Positions 8,219-15,743 of a stretch of 29,383 nucleotides of DNA are shown here, in pieces (position 1 is the first letter of the stretch; every line of letters starts with the position of its first letter). Location: positions 1 through 29,383 of the forward strand of contig MNVK01000008.1 in assembly GCA_001871685.1 (NCBI GenBank), read 5' to 3'. The notes below the pieces were generated by a model. It saw nothing but the letters and a program-made list of their open reading frames with translations, did not search any database and was not told where the DNA came from. Source of the DNA: Nitrospirae bacterium CG1_02_44_142 (GTDB lineage Bacteria; Nitrospirota; Thermodesulfovibrionia; Thermodesulfovibrionales; UBA1546). Both the position numbers and the translations under genes were made by a program.

Positions 8219-8504
8219 AGCATTGAATTATAACATGGGATAAAAAGCTTTTTGGCTGCTTTTCAAACTCTGAGACTTTGCCGCTCTGACACTTTGGCGC
8301 TATTGCATTCGGTCTTGCCTTTTTGAGGAGGGAGGGATAAGATAGGGGAAATTTTGGGAAACAGTCTTTATATCAAAATGAAAGACCTGACCCCCAAAAG
8401 CAAAAGCAAAAGTGTTGCGCCATAATTCAAAAGGTTGGCTCTTATTTGGTAGCGTTGGACAGATAAAAAGACATAAAATTAGTTAATTGCCCGATTCCAG
8501 TAAA
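8219..8504. other. Intergenic gap between divergent purL and the HNH endonuclease
   Basis: No gene is seen. The purL-proximal end holds a TATAAT (minus strand, 8227-8232). The middle has a short purine-rich GAGGAGGGAGGG run near 8324-8335. The right part contains a GACCTGACCCC motif and AAAAGC tandem units (8394-8412). Base composition becomes AT-richer toward the restriction-modification island. Confidence 0.5.
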
Positions 8505-9482
8505 ATGACAAGAAGAGAAACAAAGAATACAACAGGTCTTACAAGGATTGAGGGCATTCCCTATCACGATGCGTGGGTAGGTTTTATCTGTCTTTCTTGT
8601 GGCTTACCCAATAACATTCGTATCGGGCTTCAGCTTTTAGACCCTAAAACCACATACGAAACTGCTGAATGGAAATGCAGTAAATGTGGTTATTTGCATT
8701 CAAAAAACTCCGACTTGCCCTTTGAAAATTGGAGTGAAGATTTTACCGTTGCAGAATCAATAAAAGCTCAGAGATTTTGGGAGGCATTTTTCAGAATAGC
8801 TACAGAGTACCCCGAATCATACTGGAAGCAATGCAATGCTTGCGGCCGAATTTTGCCCTTTGCTGCATTTAGCAAACATTCAGGGTGGGTGCCGCTTGAA
8901 AGGCAAATGGAATGCAGGAGCTGTAAAGGTGCAATAAATGCAGTGCTGAACCCGAAACGAACCAGAGAGCAATTACACGAATCATCGGTCAGGAGAAGGA
9001 TTGCCGATTTATTGCTGGAAGGGGAAAACGAAACGATTGATATAGCGGATTTATTTAAAAGATTTGGCAGTCGTTGCTTTAAGACAAAGCAACCGCTTGA
9101 TATTAAGAAAAGGGATACTTGGGCAATTGACCATATTTTGCCTTCAAGATGGCTCTATCCTTTGACAAAAGAAAATGCAGCATTGTTATCAACTGAAGCG
9201 AACAACAATAAACGAGATAAATGGCCCAGTGAGTTTTATACCAACAACGAATTGATTGAACTTGCAAAAATAACGGGAGCAGATTTAGGATTGTTATCCA
9301 GCAAAACCCCTATTATCAATACCGACATCAATGTCGGTAGATGTGTAGAGCGGTATTTGCAAGTAAGGGAAAAGTCTCATCTGCCGAAAAGAATCAATGA
9401 GTTAAAAAAAATCCTGAAAGATTACAATCTTGTCGATAAACTGTCTCATAAGAATAAAAAGTTGTTAGGGTTTGCCAAATAA
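8505..9482 (+). CDS. HNH restriction endonuclease with two zinc ribbons
   Basis: A 325-residue protein with four CxxC pairs, Cys29/32, Cys58/61, Cys110/113 and Cys137/140, which form two zinc-ribbon-like folds. An HNH nuclease core follows, with Asp209-His210 (WAIDHILPSRW) and an Asn-rich segment (EANNNKRDKW, 232-240). The adjacent convergent two-domain methyltransferase makes this the likely restriction enzyme of a type II system; that is inference from family and context. The ATG at 8505 was preferred over a TTG six codons upstream, though neither has a clear ribosome site. The gene is visibly AT-richer than purL and purB, as expected of a transferred island. The cut site is unknown. Confidence 0.8.
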   Translation: MTRRETKNTTGLTRIEGIPYHDAWVGFICLSCGLPNNIRIGLQLLDPKTTYETAEWKCSKCGYLHSKNSDLPFENWSEDFTVAESIKAQRFWEAFFRIATEYPESYWKQCNACGRILPFAAFSKHSGWVPLERQMECRSCKGAINAVLNPKRTREQLHESSVRRRIADLLLEGENETIDIADLFKRFGSRCFKTKQPLDIKKRDTWAIDHILPSRWLYPLTKENAALLSTEANNNKRDKWPSEFYTNNELIELAKITGADLGLLSSKTPIINTDINVGRCVERYLQVREKSHLPKRINELKKILKDYNLVDKLSHKNKKLLGFAK

Positions 9483-9485
9483 ATT

Positions 9486-12146
9486 TTACTGCAAAACTAA
9501 ATACTGGTGTGAAGTGACAGTCCCCTTATCGCGTATGCCGTGCGACTCGCAATGCTCTACGTTTTCTACAAACAAATCAACGATATTAAACCAGCGTTTG
9601 CTTACCTTTTTTAATTCCTCTGCCATATCACATTTTACGCTTTTTCCCAAATGCAAAACGCAAACTCCGCCTCGTTTCAGTCGCTCTCTGGATTGTCTGA
9701 AGATGCTTTCATAAATTGTAAAGTCCTTTTTCTGCCTTTCTTCAATATATGAGTTTATCTGATATTTAAAATCATTTTCTGACCATCCGCTAAACCAAAT
9801 CCTTATCCAGTTGGCAAGATAAAACCTTGTGCTGTCAAAGAATGGAGGAGAAGTAATAACCGCGTCAAGATTATTTATTTCTTGCGGCCAGATAGATGTT
9901 GAATCTTGATTGTAGATTTTCCCGGAAATAAAATTCAAAGGCAATTCTACTTGCAATGCTCTTTCAACTTTTTCGGTGAGATTTTTGATTAGGCTTTTAT
10001 AAACAAATTCTCCCTGCGGTGCATAAGGGACAATCGGATGCGACCGTCTGCTCAAAGCATACGGCCTGTTGCCGTGTAGAATATGAAGCAAAGAAGATAT
10101 AACAAGCATTCGGCTTGGATTTTTAGGATAATTTAGTTTTAAAAATCTCCTTGCCAGCAAAATTTCTTTGAGTGTTTTTTCCTCATAATATTCAGCAAGC
10201 TTTTTGTTAAAGCCGAAATGCTTCGCTTCATTCAATTCTTCCTTTGTGCAGCCATTTTGCTCTATGAATTCTGCAATCTGCTGAATGTAATTTAAACACT
10301 CATTTTTTTTATGTATGCTAATCTTAGCAGTTGAAATGTAGTAAGCGGGTATGCTGATGTCAAACCCGTAAGGTTTTCTTCCGTTTAATGCTGCCTCAAA
10401 AGGAATCGTCCCCACTCCCGAAAATGGGTCAAGAACACTGCCGTTTTCCGGGACAAATGTTTTGACAAGGTGATGGGCGATAGATGCCTTTAATTTTCCT
10501 TGATAAGAGCAAAGCGAATGAAGAGGATGTCCCCAGTTTCTTTTGGAGTAGGGGAGTTTTTGGTAAGGCAGATTATTTTTAAAATGCTCCCAATTCCCAA
10601 GATTGAAGATTTGTATCTTCTGTTTTTTCTCTGGCGTGTATGTTGATTTTTTGAATTCTAACACCAGCAGCGTTTGGCTCAATACTTCCTTATTTCTTGA
10701 CCTCCGTTTTCTTAAAAGTTTTTTCTCATTTAATTCATATCCAAGTGCAGCCAATAGTTCAATCAGAATATCATCGGTCTTAATGTGGACATTGGCAAAA
10801 ATAGAATCGCCAATATCAATCAAAATTTTTGCTCGGTCTTTTAAGTGTTCCCGCAGCTTTGAAAAAATGGCATACATTTCTTCGAAATAACTTTTCGCCA
10901 TTATCGGAATACGCTGGTCGTATGATTTTTTATGCAGTTTTACAATGGTGTCATTTAGTAATTGATTTTTAGTCATTATGTCCGTTCCGCTGTTGCCCGA
11001 AGTATCTTTTTTAACATCATTAATTCCGCTGGTAAGCGCCTGGTCACGGAAAAATCGCAAGTCGTTTTCAAGCTGGATGTATCGTAAAAACCACAGTTCC
11101 AGCTTAGTGTTTCTAAAATAATTTGTTCCGTTAAGATAGGGAGGACTTGTAATAACAGCGTCAATCTCTAAGTCGTTTACCAAATCAATATTTTTGGCAT
11201 TGGCAAGAATCATTTCCGGTGTCGTTTTTAACACAAACTCTAAATTGAGAATGTCATTGGCTATCTCTTTTAATTTGTTTGGTAAAAAATTTTCTAATTC
11301 AACCTTTTCTTTTTCCAGTTCTTTTTTAGTCTTAAACCGAACATCACCCGCCTTTTTTAAAAATGAAACGGGAATTAAGGCGGCCAAAACAGCAATGGTA
11401 ATAGTATCCGCCAGTAGCTCATCTTCCAATTTTACAATGTCAATAAATGAACGCAAACGAAGCAGTTGGCTGAGAACGCTACTCTCAAAATATTTGCTGC
11501 TACCGAAAATTAGGTTATAACTTTCTTTCAAATACTTATCTTCCTCAAAATTTTCAATCCTCTCAATAACTTGTCCAGCAATTTGATTTACCTTATCGGA
11601 TAACTGTTTTCGCATTGCAGAACTTGATTTCAGAATTTTGATTTTTGTCTGTATGAGAAATTGAAGAAGCGGATTGATTTCCGAATAAACAGTTTTTACA
11701 TTTAATTTATCGGCAGCAAAAATGGTGGTTCCAGTTCCAACAAAGGGGTCGTAAATACAAGCCACTTTCTTACAATAGTTGTTGATGAGCGATTTTACAA
11801 ACTCAGGAGAATAACCTTCAATAAAAGGATACCATCTCTGAAAAGGAATTGACTTGCTGTTGACAAAGGTTACATCCTTTGGATTAATGATAGAAAACTC
11901 GTTAAGATTCTTTTTGATTAAGCGTTTGACAACTTGATTGAGCGACCTCTCCTCTTTCTCGGCGAACAGCACTAATTGCTTGTAACTTTTGATGCCGATT
12001 AATTCTCTTAACTCCTCGCTGCTTAATCCTTTTATTTTCGTGTAATAGGGTGCCTCTGGTTCATTGAATGCTAATGTGATTGATTTTTCTTTTGAGTCCT
12101 CGGATGGATAGTCGCCAAAGTAAATGGATTTGAAGTATTGTCCCAT
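9486..12146 (-). CDS. Fused two-domain N4/N6 DNA methyltransferase of a restriction-modification system
   Basis: An 886-residue protein holding two amino-methyltransferase domains. Each has a SAM-binding motif I (DPFVGTGT at 133-140; DPFSGVGT at 573-580) followed by a catalytic motif IV (SPPY at 334-337; SPPF at 766-769), so the order is I then IV in both. Both catalytic motifs look intact. Fused double methyltransferases commonly protect the two strands of an asymmetric site, and I infer the same here. The gene converges on the HNH endonuclease with a three-base gap. A GGGGGGAT ribosome site precedes the ATG, and an inverted repeat lies just upstream. Residues 1-95 match no domain I recognise and may help bind DNA. 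It is AT-rich like its partner. Confidence 0.88.
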   Translation of the reverse strand: MGQYFKSIYFGDYPSEDSKEKSITLAFNEPEAPYYTKIKGLSSEELRELIGIKSYKQLVLFAEKEERSLNQVVKRLIKKNLNEFSIINPKDVTFVNSKSIPFQRWYPFIEGYSPEFVKSLINNYCKKVACIYDPFVGTGTTIFAADKLNVKTVYSEINPLLQFLIQTKIKILKSSSAMRKQLSDKVNQIAGQVIERIENFEEDKYLKESYNLIFGSSKYFESSVLSQLLRLRSFIDIVKLEDELLADTITIAVLAALIPVSFLKKAGDVRFKTKKELEKEKVELENFLPNKLKEIANDILNLEFVLKTTPEMILANAKNIDLVNDLEIDAVITSPPYLNGTNYFRNTKLELWFLRYIQLENDLRFFRDQALTSGINDVKKDTSGNSGTDIMTKNQLLNDTIVKLHKKSYDQRIPIMAKSYFEEMYAIFSKLREHLKDRAKILIDIGDSIFANVHIKTDDILIELLAALGYELNEKKLLRKRRSRNKEVLSQTLLVLEFKKSTYTPEKKQKIQIFNLGNWEHFKNNLPYQKLPYSKRNWGHPLHSLCSYQGKLKASIAHHLVKTFVPENGSVLDPFSGVGTIPFEAALNGRKPYGFDISIPAYYISTAKISIHKKNECLNYIQQIAEFIEQNGCTKEELNEAKHFGFNKKLAEYYEEKTLKEILLARRFLKLNYPKNPSRMLVISSLLHILHGNRPYALSRRSHPIVPYAPQGEFVYKSLIKNLTEKVERALQVELPLNFISGKIYNQDSTSIWPQEINNLDAVITSPPFFDSTRFYLANWIRIWFSGWSENDFKYQINSYIEERQKKDFTIYESIFRQSRERLKRGGVCVLHLGKSVKCDMAEELKKVSKRWFNIVDLFVENVEHCESHGIRDKGTVTSHQYLVLQ

Positions 12147-12166
12147 AGAGAATATCCCCCCTATAA

Positions 12167-12207
12167 TTTATGAAAAAACTGATATATTATGATAGTTATT
12201 TCATAAA
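12167..12207 (-). promoter_or_regulatory. Inverted repeat upstream of the methyltransferase (operator candidate)
   Basis: TTTATGAAA-N-AACT (12167-12180) is mirrored by AGTT-N-TTTCATAAA (12194-12207). This 13-of-14-base palindrome arm pair has a short AT-rich centre, 21 bases from the methyltransferase start. Restriction-modification genes are often controlled through such operators. No separate controller gene was found, so self-binding by the methyltransferase is one possibility. Confidence 0.5.
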
Positions 12208-12301
12208 ATTTTGTCAATGGGGAAATGCGGGGAGTGGAGCAGATCAAAAGTCAGAAGTGCGGAGGCGACTCTCCGCTCACGCTGCGGAAAAACCAACCGC
12301 C

Positions 12302-12694
12302 TTACGACTCGAATCTAAGAATATTAAGGTTATGGATATTTTTGAAGTGTTTGTAATTTGCAGTTGCGAGGGAAGAGCCTTTTGTAATGGCAGTTGCGGC
12401 TATGAGCGCATCAACGGTTCCCAATCCATCGGAAAGCGCATGCTTCTCAAGCATATACATTGCCTTTTCAGAAATCCTTTCGTCCGGATAAATCACTGAC
12501 GATATATTTCTTCTTATGAATTCTTTTACGGCTTTTAGCTCTTCCTTGTTAAGACATCCCTGTATCAGTTCCATTACAGCAAGGGAGCTTACTGCTCTGT
12601 CGGGATAAGAAATATCTGTTATGAAATCCCGCGCTGCCGGATTTCCTCTGAAAAACCAGATAAGGACATCTGTATCAAATATTATCTTTGGTAT
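12302..12694 (-). CDS. PIN-domain toxin (VapC-like) with an apparent ATA start
   Basis: The full frame encodes about 130 residues, the normal VapC size. It opens with PKIIFDTDVLIWFFRGNP, the typical first PIN strand with its catalytic Asp, then AVMELIQG (Glu), GTVDALIAATA (Asp) and SLATANYKHF. VapC toxins are Mg-dependent RNases kept silent by a paired antitoxin. The frame contains no ATG until 12574, which would remove the first catalytic Asp. The codon at 12692-12694, where a start is expected, is ATA, eight bases after a perfect GGAGG. Either an ATA start is used or an ATG has mutated and the toxin is weakly made or lost. It overlaps the antitoxin gene. Confidence 0.75.
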   Translation of the reverse strand: MPKIIFDTDVLIWFFRGNPAARDFITDISYPDRAVSSLAVMELIQGCLNKEELKAVKEFIRRNISSVIYPDERISEKAMYMLEKHALSDGLGTVDALIAATAITKGSSLATANYKHFKNIHNLNILRFES

Positions 12695-12921
12695 CTTTCC
12701 TTCCTCCGTTCATTGAGCCATTTTGACACGTCTTTTATATCCTTCCTGTTTTTCCAGATACCGAATCCTACGGGATTAAATTGTTCCTCAACTGTCCCTA
12801 TAGGTTTCAGAACAGCGATGGATTTTCCCCGCAGTGTTATAACCACTTCATCGCCTTTTCTGACGCTTCCGAGGATTGCAGACGCCCTGTTTCTGAGTTC
12901 TTTTGCGGTTGCCGTTTTCAT
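12682..12921 (-). CDS. Phd/YefM-type antitoxin
   Basis: A 79-residue protein with the classic antitoxin N-terminus (MKTATAKELRNRASAILGSV), a VVITLRGKSIAVLKPI strand, and a basic, helical C-terminus suited to covering a toxin. Family members bind the promoter DNA of their own operon and neutralise a downstream PIN RNase. GAGGTG lies eight bases before the ATG. The toxin gene overlaps its 3' end, so the two are translationally coupled. Repeated AAAGTATA boxes upstream are likely its operator. Confidence 0.85.
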   Translation of the reverse strand: MKTATAKELRNRASAILGSVRKGDEVVITLRGKSIAVLKPIGTVEEQFNPVGFGIWKNRKDIKDVSKWLNERRKERYQR

Positions 12922-12934
12922 AAATAATCACCTC

Positions 12935-12957
12935 AAAGTATATATTTTAAAGTATAC
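12935..12957 (-). promoter_or_regulatory. Promoter/operator of the toxin-antitoxin operon
   Basis: AAAGTATA occurs at 12935-12942 and again at 12949-12956, 14 bases apart. On the minus strand each reads TATACTTT, which overlaps a -10-like box 13 bases from the antitoxin start. Paired boxes over the promoter fit autorepression by the antitoxin. Confidence 0.5.
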
Positions 12958-13009
12958 ACTTTACTAATCAGGAAGTCAACTGACGGCTCCCCTGATAGTT
13001 ATATGGAGA

Positions 13010-14302
13010 TTACCCGAACACCCTCTTAAAAATATAGTCCACGTTCTTGAGATAATATTTAAGGTCAAAGATTTTTTTTATCTCTTTTGAAGAGAGGTGT
13101 TTCTTGACGTCTTTATCCTTCAATAATAATTTTTTGAATTCAATTCCCTTCTTCCAGCTCTGCATAGCATTCCTCTGAACAAGCTCATACGCATCCTCAC
13201 GGCTCATTCCCGTTGAAGTAAGGCTCAGAAGAACACGCTGAGAATTATAGAGGCCGTAACTGCGGTTCATATTTTTAAGCATCCTGTCAGGATATACATG
13301 GAGTCCCTCAAGAATGCCATTAAGCCTGTTAAGCATATAATCAACGAGTATCGTGCTGTCGGGAATAATCACCCGCTCAACAGATGAATGAGAGATATCG
13401 CGCTCATGCCAAAGCGCAATGTCTTCAAGCCCTGCCATCGCATTTGAGCGGACCAGCCTCGCAAGCCCTGAGAGGTTCTCACATCCGACAGGGTTTCTCT
13501 TATGCGGCATTGCCGACGAGCCCTTCTGCCCTTTCGTGAAAGGCTCCTCTGCCTCAAGCACCTCTGTCCTTTGCAAATGCCTTATCTCAATAGAGATTTT
13601 TTCTATTGACGCTGCAATGAGCGCAAGGGTTGTGAGGTATTCTGCATGCCTGTCTCTCTGGACCACCTGTGTTGCAACCGGTTCAGGTTTCAGGCCGAGT
13701 TTTTTACATACCTTTTCTTCTATCTTTGGAGTGATATTTGAGAATGTGCCGACGGCTCCGGAAAACTTGCCTATGCTCACAATATCCTTAGCCCTCTTCA
13801 TCCGGGCGGTATTCCTCTTCATTTCTTCGTACCAGAGAGCAAATTTAAGCCCGAAGGTCATTGGCTCTGCATGAACTCCGTGGCTCCTTCCTATTACAGG
13901 AGTATTTTTATATTTGTCCGCCTGTTTTTTAAGCACAGGCATCAGCTCCTTTAGGTCTTTAAGAATAATGTCTGCCGCCTCTTTCATGAGGAGCGAGAGT
14001 GCGGTATCAATAACATCGGATGAGGTCAATCCCTTATGAATGAACCTTGACTCATGACCTACATTTTCTGCGACTGACGTGAGGAATGCAATAACATCGT
14101 GCTTAACAACGCTTTCTATTTCGTCAATTCTTTTTACGTCGAACTTTGCCTTTTTCTTTATTTTTGCGACTGCATCAACGGGTATCTCTGCAAGTTCTGC
14201 CCAGGCCTCGCAGACTGCTATTTCAACATCAAGCCATTTCTGAAATTTGTTTTCAGACTCCCAGAGCTTTCCCATGACCGGCCTTGTATAACGCAGTATC
14301 AT
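13010..14302 (-). CDS. purB: Adenylosuccinate lyase
   Basis: Cleaves SAICAR to AICAR and adenylosuccinate to AMP, each with release of fumarate. The 430-residue length is typical. The fumarase/aspartase superfamily signature SSAMPHKRNP is at 262-271, with the catalytic Ser in that flexible loop; the general acid His141 lies in GRSHGVHAEP; and TSSDVIDT is at 93-100. An AAGGAGA ribosome site precedes the ATG. It is on the same strand as nusB and ribH but is separated from nusB by a palindromic repeat, so whether they are co-transcribed is unclear. The enzyme belongs to the same pathway as purF and purL at the other end of the window. Confidence 0.97.
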   Translation of the reverse strand: MILRYTRPVMGKLWESENKFQKWLDVEIAVCEAWAELAEIPVDAVAKIKKKAKFDVKRIDEIESVVKHDVIAFLTSVAENVGHESRFIHKGLTSSDVIDTALSLLMKEAADIILKDLKELMPVLKKQADKYKNTPVIGRSHGVHAEPMTFGLKFALWYEEMKRNTARMKRAKDIVSIGKFSGAVGTFSNITPKIEEKVCKKLGLKPEPVATQVVQRDRHAEYLTTLALIAASIEKISIEIRHLQRTEVLEAEEPFTKGQKGSSAMPHKRNPVGCENLSGLARLVRSNAMAGLEDIALWHERDISHSSVERVIIPDSTILVDYMLNRLNGILEGLHVYPDRMLKNMNRSYGLYNSQRVLLSLTSTGMSREDAYELVQRNAMQSWKKGIEFKKLLLKDKDVKKHLSSKEIKKIFDLKYYLKNVDYIFKRVFG

Positions 14303-14377
14303 AATTGTCTCCTTCTATTAAAAATTATATGAAAGAATGTCATATTCTACCCATACAATCTCAATTTTTCCATCATA

Positions 14378-14420
14378 ACCCCCTTAATCCCCCTTAACAA
14401 AGGGGGAATTTGGGGGTTGT
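14378..14420. repeat. C-run/G-run palindrome between purB and nusB
   Basis: AACCCCCTTAATCCCCCTTA, a short centre, then the G-rich mirror half form an intergenic copy of the family seen inside purL. It ends 5 bases from the nusB stop and could fold as a terminator-like hairpin for nusB. Confidence 0.85.
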
Positions 14421-14425
14421 GCCCA

Positions 14426-14848
14426 TTACGCCTTTTTCTGCTGAGATGTTATTCCCCTGGCGATTTTGTCCAGTATGCCGTTTATAAATGCCGCTGATTC
14501 TGCCGTTGAATATTTCTTCGCAATCTCTATTGCCTCATTCATCGTTACCGCCTCCGGAATATCTTTGCGGTGCAGGAGTTCATAGACGGCAAATCTTAAT
14601 ATGTTCCTATCAACAGCAGCCATTCTCTGCATGGCCCAGTGTTCCGCTGACTTGTTGATTACGGAATCTATCTCATCAAGGTTAGAAAGAGCGCCTTTGA
14701 TTATTTCTGTTGCGAATTTTTTGACTTCAGCATCTTTTTCTTTGTCAGCCCAGAACTGCTTAAGACTGCTGGTTATGGCGCTTTTATTCCCAAAATCAGA
14801 TTGAAAGAGAAACTGCAGAACATACTCCCTGGCCTTGCGACGTTTCAT
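14426..14848 (-). CDS. nusB: Transcription antitermination factor NusB
   Basis: A 140-residue all-helical RNA-binding protein that joins NusE (S10) at boxA to allow antitermination of rRNA transcription. It begins MKRRKAREYVLQFLFQSDFG, followed by the conserved DRNILRFAVYELL and PEAVTMNEAIEIAKKY segments, and ends GILDKIA. The open frame extends upstream to 15007, but that part is encoded by a palindromic repeat and has no family similarity, so the start is set at 14848. No strong ribosome site is visible there, perhaps because the repeat displaced it. ribH lies directly upstream, the common ribH-nusB order. Confidence 0.95.
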   Translation of the reverse strand: MKRRKAREYVLQFLFQSDFGNKSAITSSLKQFWADKEKDAEVKKFATEIIKGALSNLDEIDSVINKSAEHWAMQRMAAVDRNILRFAVYELLHRKDIPEAVTMNEAIEIAKKYSTAESAAFINGILDKIARGITSQQKKA

Positions 14849-14866
14849 ACTTACGGCAAATGAAAC

Positions 14867-15005
14867 GGTGAATGGGTGAATGGGTGAAAAATTCAAAATG
14901 CAAAAAGCAAAATTTAAAAAAAGGGAATTCCATAATTTTGCATTTTTATATTTGATTTTTGAATTTAAAATTCGATTCACCGATTCACCTTCTTCGCGAT
15001 TCACC
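14867..15005. repeat. Long imperfect palindrome between ribH and nusB
   Basis: GGTGAATGGGTGAATGGGTG at one end is mirrored by GATTCACC units at the other (14974-15005). The interior AAAATTCAAAATGCAAAA is mirrored by AAATTTTGCATTTTTATATT-like sequence. The whole 139-base block could fold into one long stem and separates two genes that normally touch. Confidence 0.75.
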
Positions 15006-15010
15006 ATCCT

Positions 15011-15472
15011 TTATAGTTTTTTAAGCAGCTGCGCCATTTCTATGGCTGCTATTGCCGCATCCCAGCCCTTGTTCCCGCTCTTTGTCCCAGCCCTTTCAAC
15101 CGCCTGTTCTATTGTATCGGATGTGATGACTCCGAATGCAATCGGAACTCCTGTCTCCATTGACGCCGCTGCAACGCCCTTTGCCACCTCAGCCGCAACA
15201 TACTCAAAGTGAGGGGTTGCGCCCCTGATGACCGTGCCGAGGCATATTACCGCATTATATGCGCCTTTTGCTGCAAGCTTTTTTGCAATAAGAGGAATCT
15301 CAAATGAACCGGGCACCCTTGCAATATCTATATCTTCTTCCTTTGCTCCATGCCTCAAGAGCGCATCCTTAGCCCCGTCAAGGAGTTTGCTCGTGATGAA
15401 GTCATTGAACCTGCTTACTACTACCGCAAACTTTAATCCCTTTGCCTGAAGTTCGCCTTCTAATATCTTCAT
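15011..15472 (-). CDS. ribH: 6,7-dimethyl-8-ribityllumazine synthase
   Basis: Carries out the penultimate step of riboflavin synthesis, condensing the pyrimidinedione with dihydroxybutanone phosphate. The 153-residue protein has all family motifs: SRFND near residue 20, VPGSFEIP at 53-60, GTVIRGATPHFEYV with catalytic His88, and the late FGVITSDTIEQAVERAGTK phosphate-binding region. It probably forms a capsid-like or pentameric assembly, as relatives do. A GGGAGG ribosome site precedes the ATG, inside a 16-base sequence shared with the histidine kinase leader. nusB follows on the same strand. Confidence 0.97.
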   Translation of the reverse strand: MKILEGELQAKGLKFAVVVSRFNDFITSKLLDGAKDALLRHGAKEEDIDIARVPGSFEIPLIAKKLAAKGAYNAVICLGTVIRGATPHFEYVAAEVAKGVAAASMETGVPIAFGVITSDTIEQAVERAGTKSGNKGWDAAIAAIEMAQLLKKL

Positions 15473-15555
15473 AAAAACCTCCCATAATCAAAATTGGATT
15501 TACCTATTATATACTTTAGAAGACAATATTGTGAAGAAACAAATATGAATATCTA

Positions 15556-15692
15556 TATAGCGGGAGGGAATTGTCTTTGAGCGGATTTATTTTGCAGATA
15601 TTCCGCTATCTTTTTAATCATAATCATGAGGCAAAATACCTCGGAGGGCGAAGCCCGAGAATGATGCGAGAAGATTGTTCCCTCCTGCTATA
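15556..15692. repeat. Structured element with 15-base terminal inverted repeats
   Basis: TATAGCGGGAGGGAA (15556-15570) and TTCCCTCCTGCTATA (15678-15692) pair at 14 of 15 positions. The interior contains further hairpins: AGCGGA/TCCGCT, GAGG/CCTC around CAAAATA, and GGGC-GAA-GCCC. No open frame fits. It fills most of the 271-base gap between divergent ribH and the kinase/phosphatase gene. It could be a miniature mobile element or a structured RNA. Confidence 0.65.
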
Positions 15693-15743
15693 GTATGATA
15701 GAAGCTTGGATATTAAGGGATAATCCTTTAAAATATACTTGAT

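Noticed and set aside
9511..9530. GACAGTCCCC unit at the methyltransferase 3' end as a repeat insertion
   Set aside because: It encodes the expected conserved C-terminal segment (DKGTVTSHQYL), so the match is probably chance.
14849..15007. Extended NusB N-terminus
   Set aside because: The added codons come from a palindromic repeat and have no similarity to NusB.
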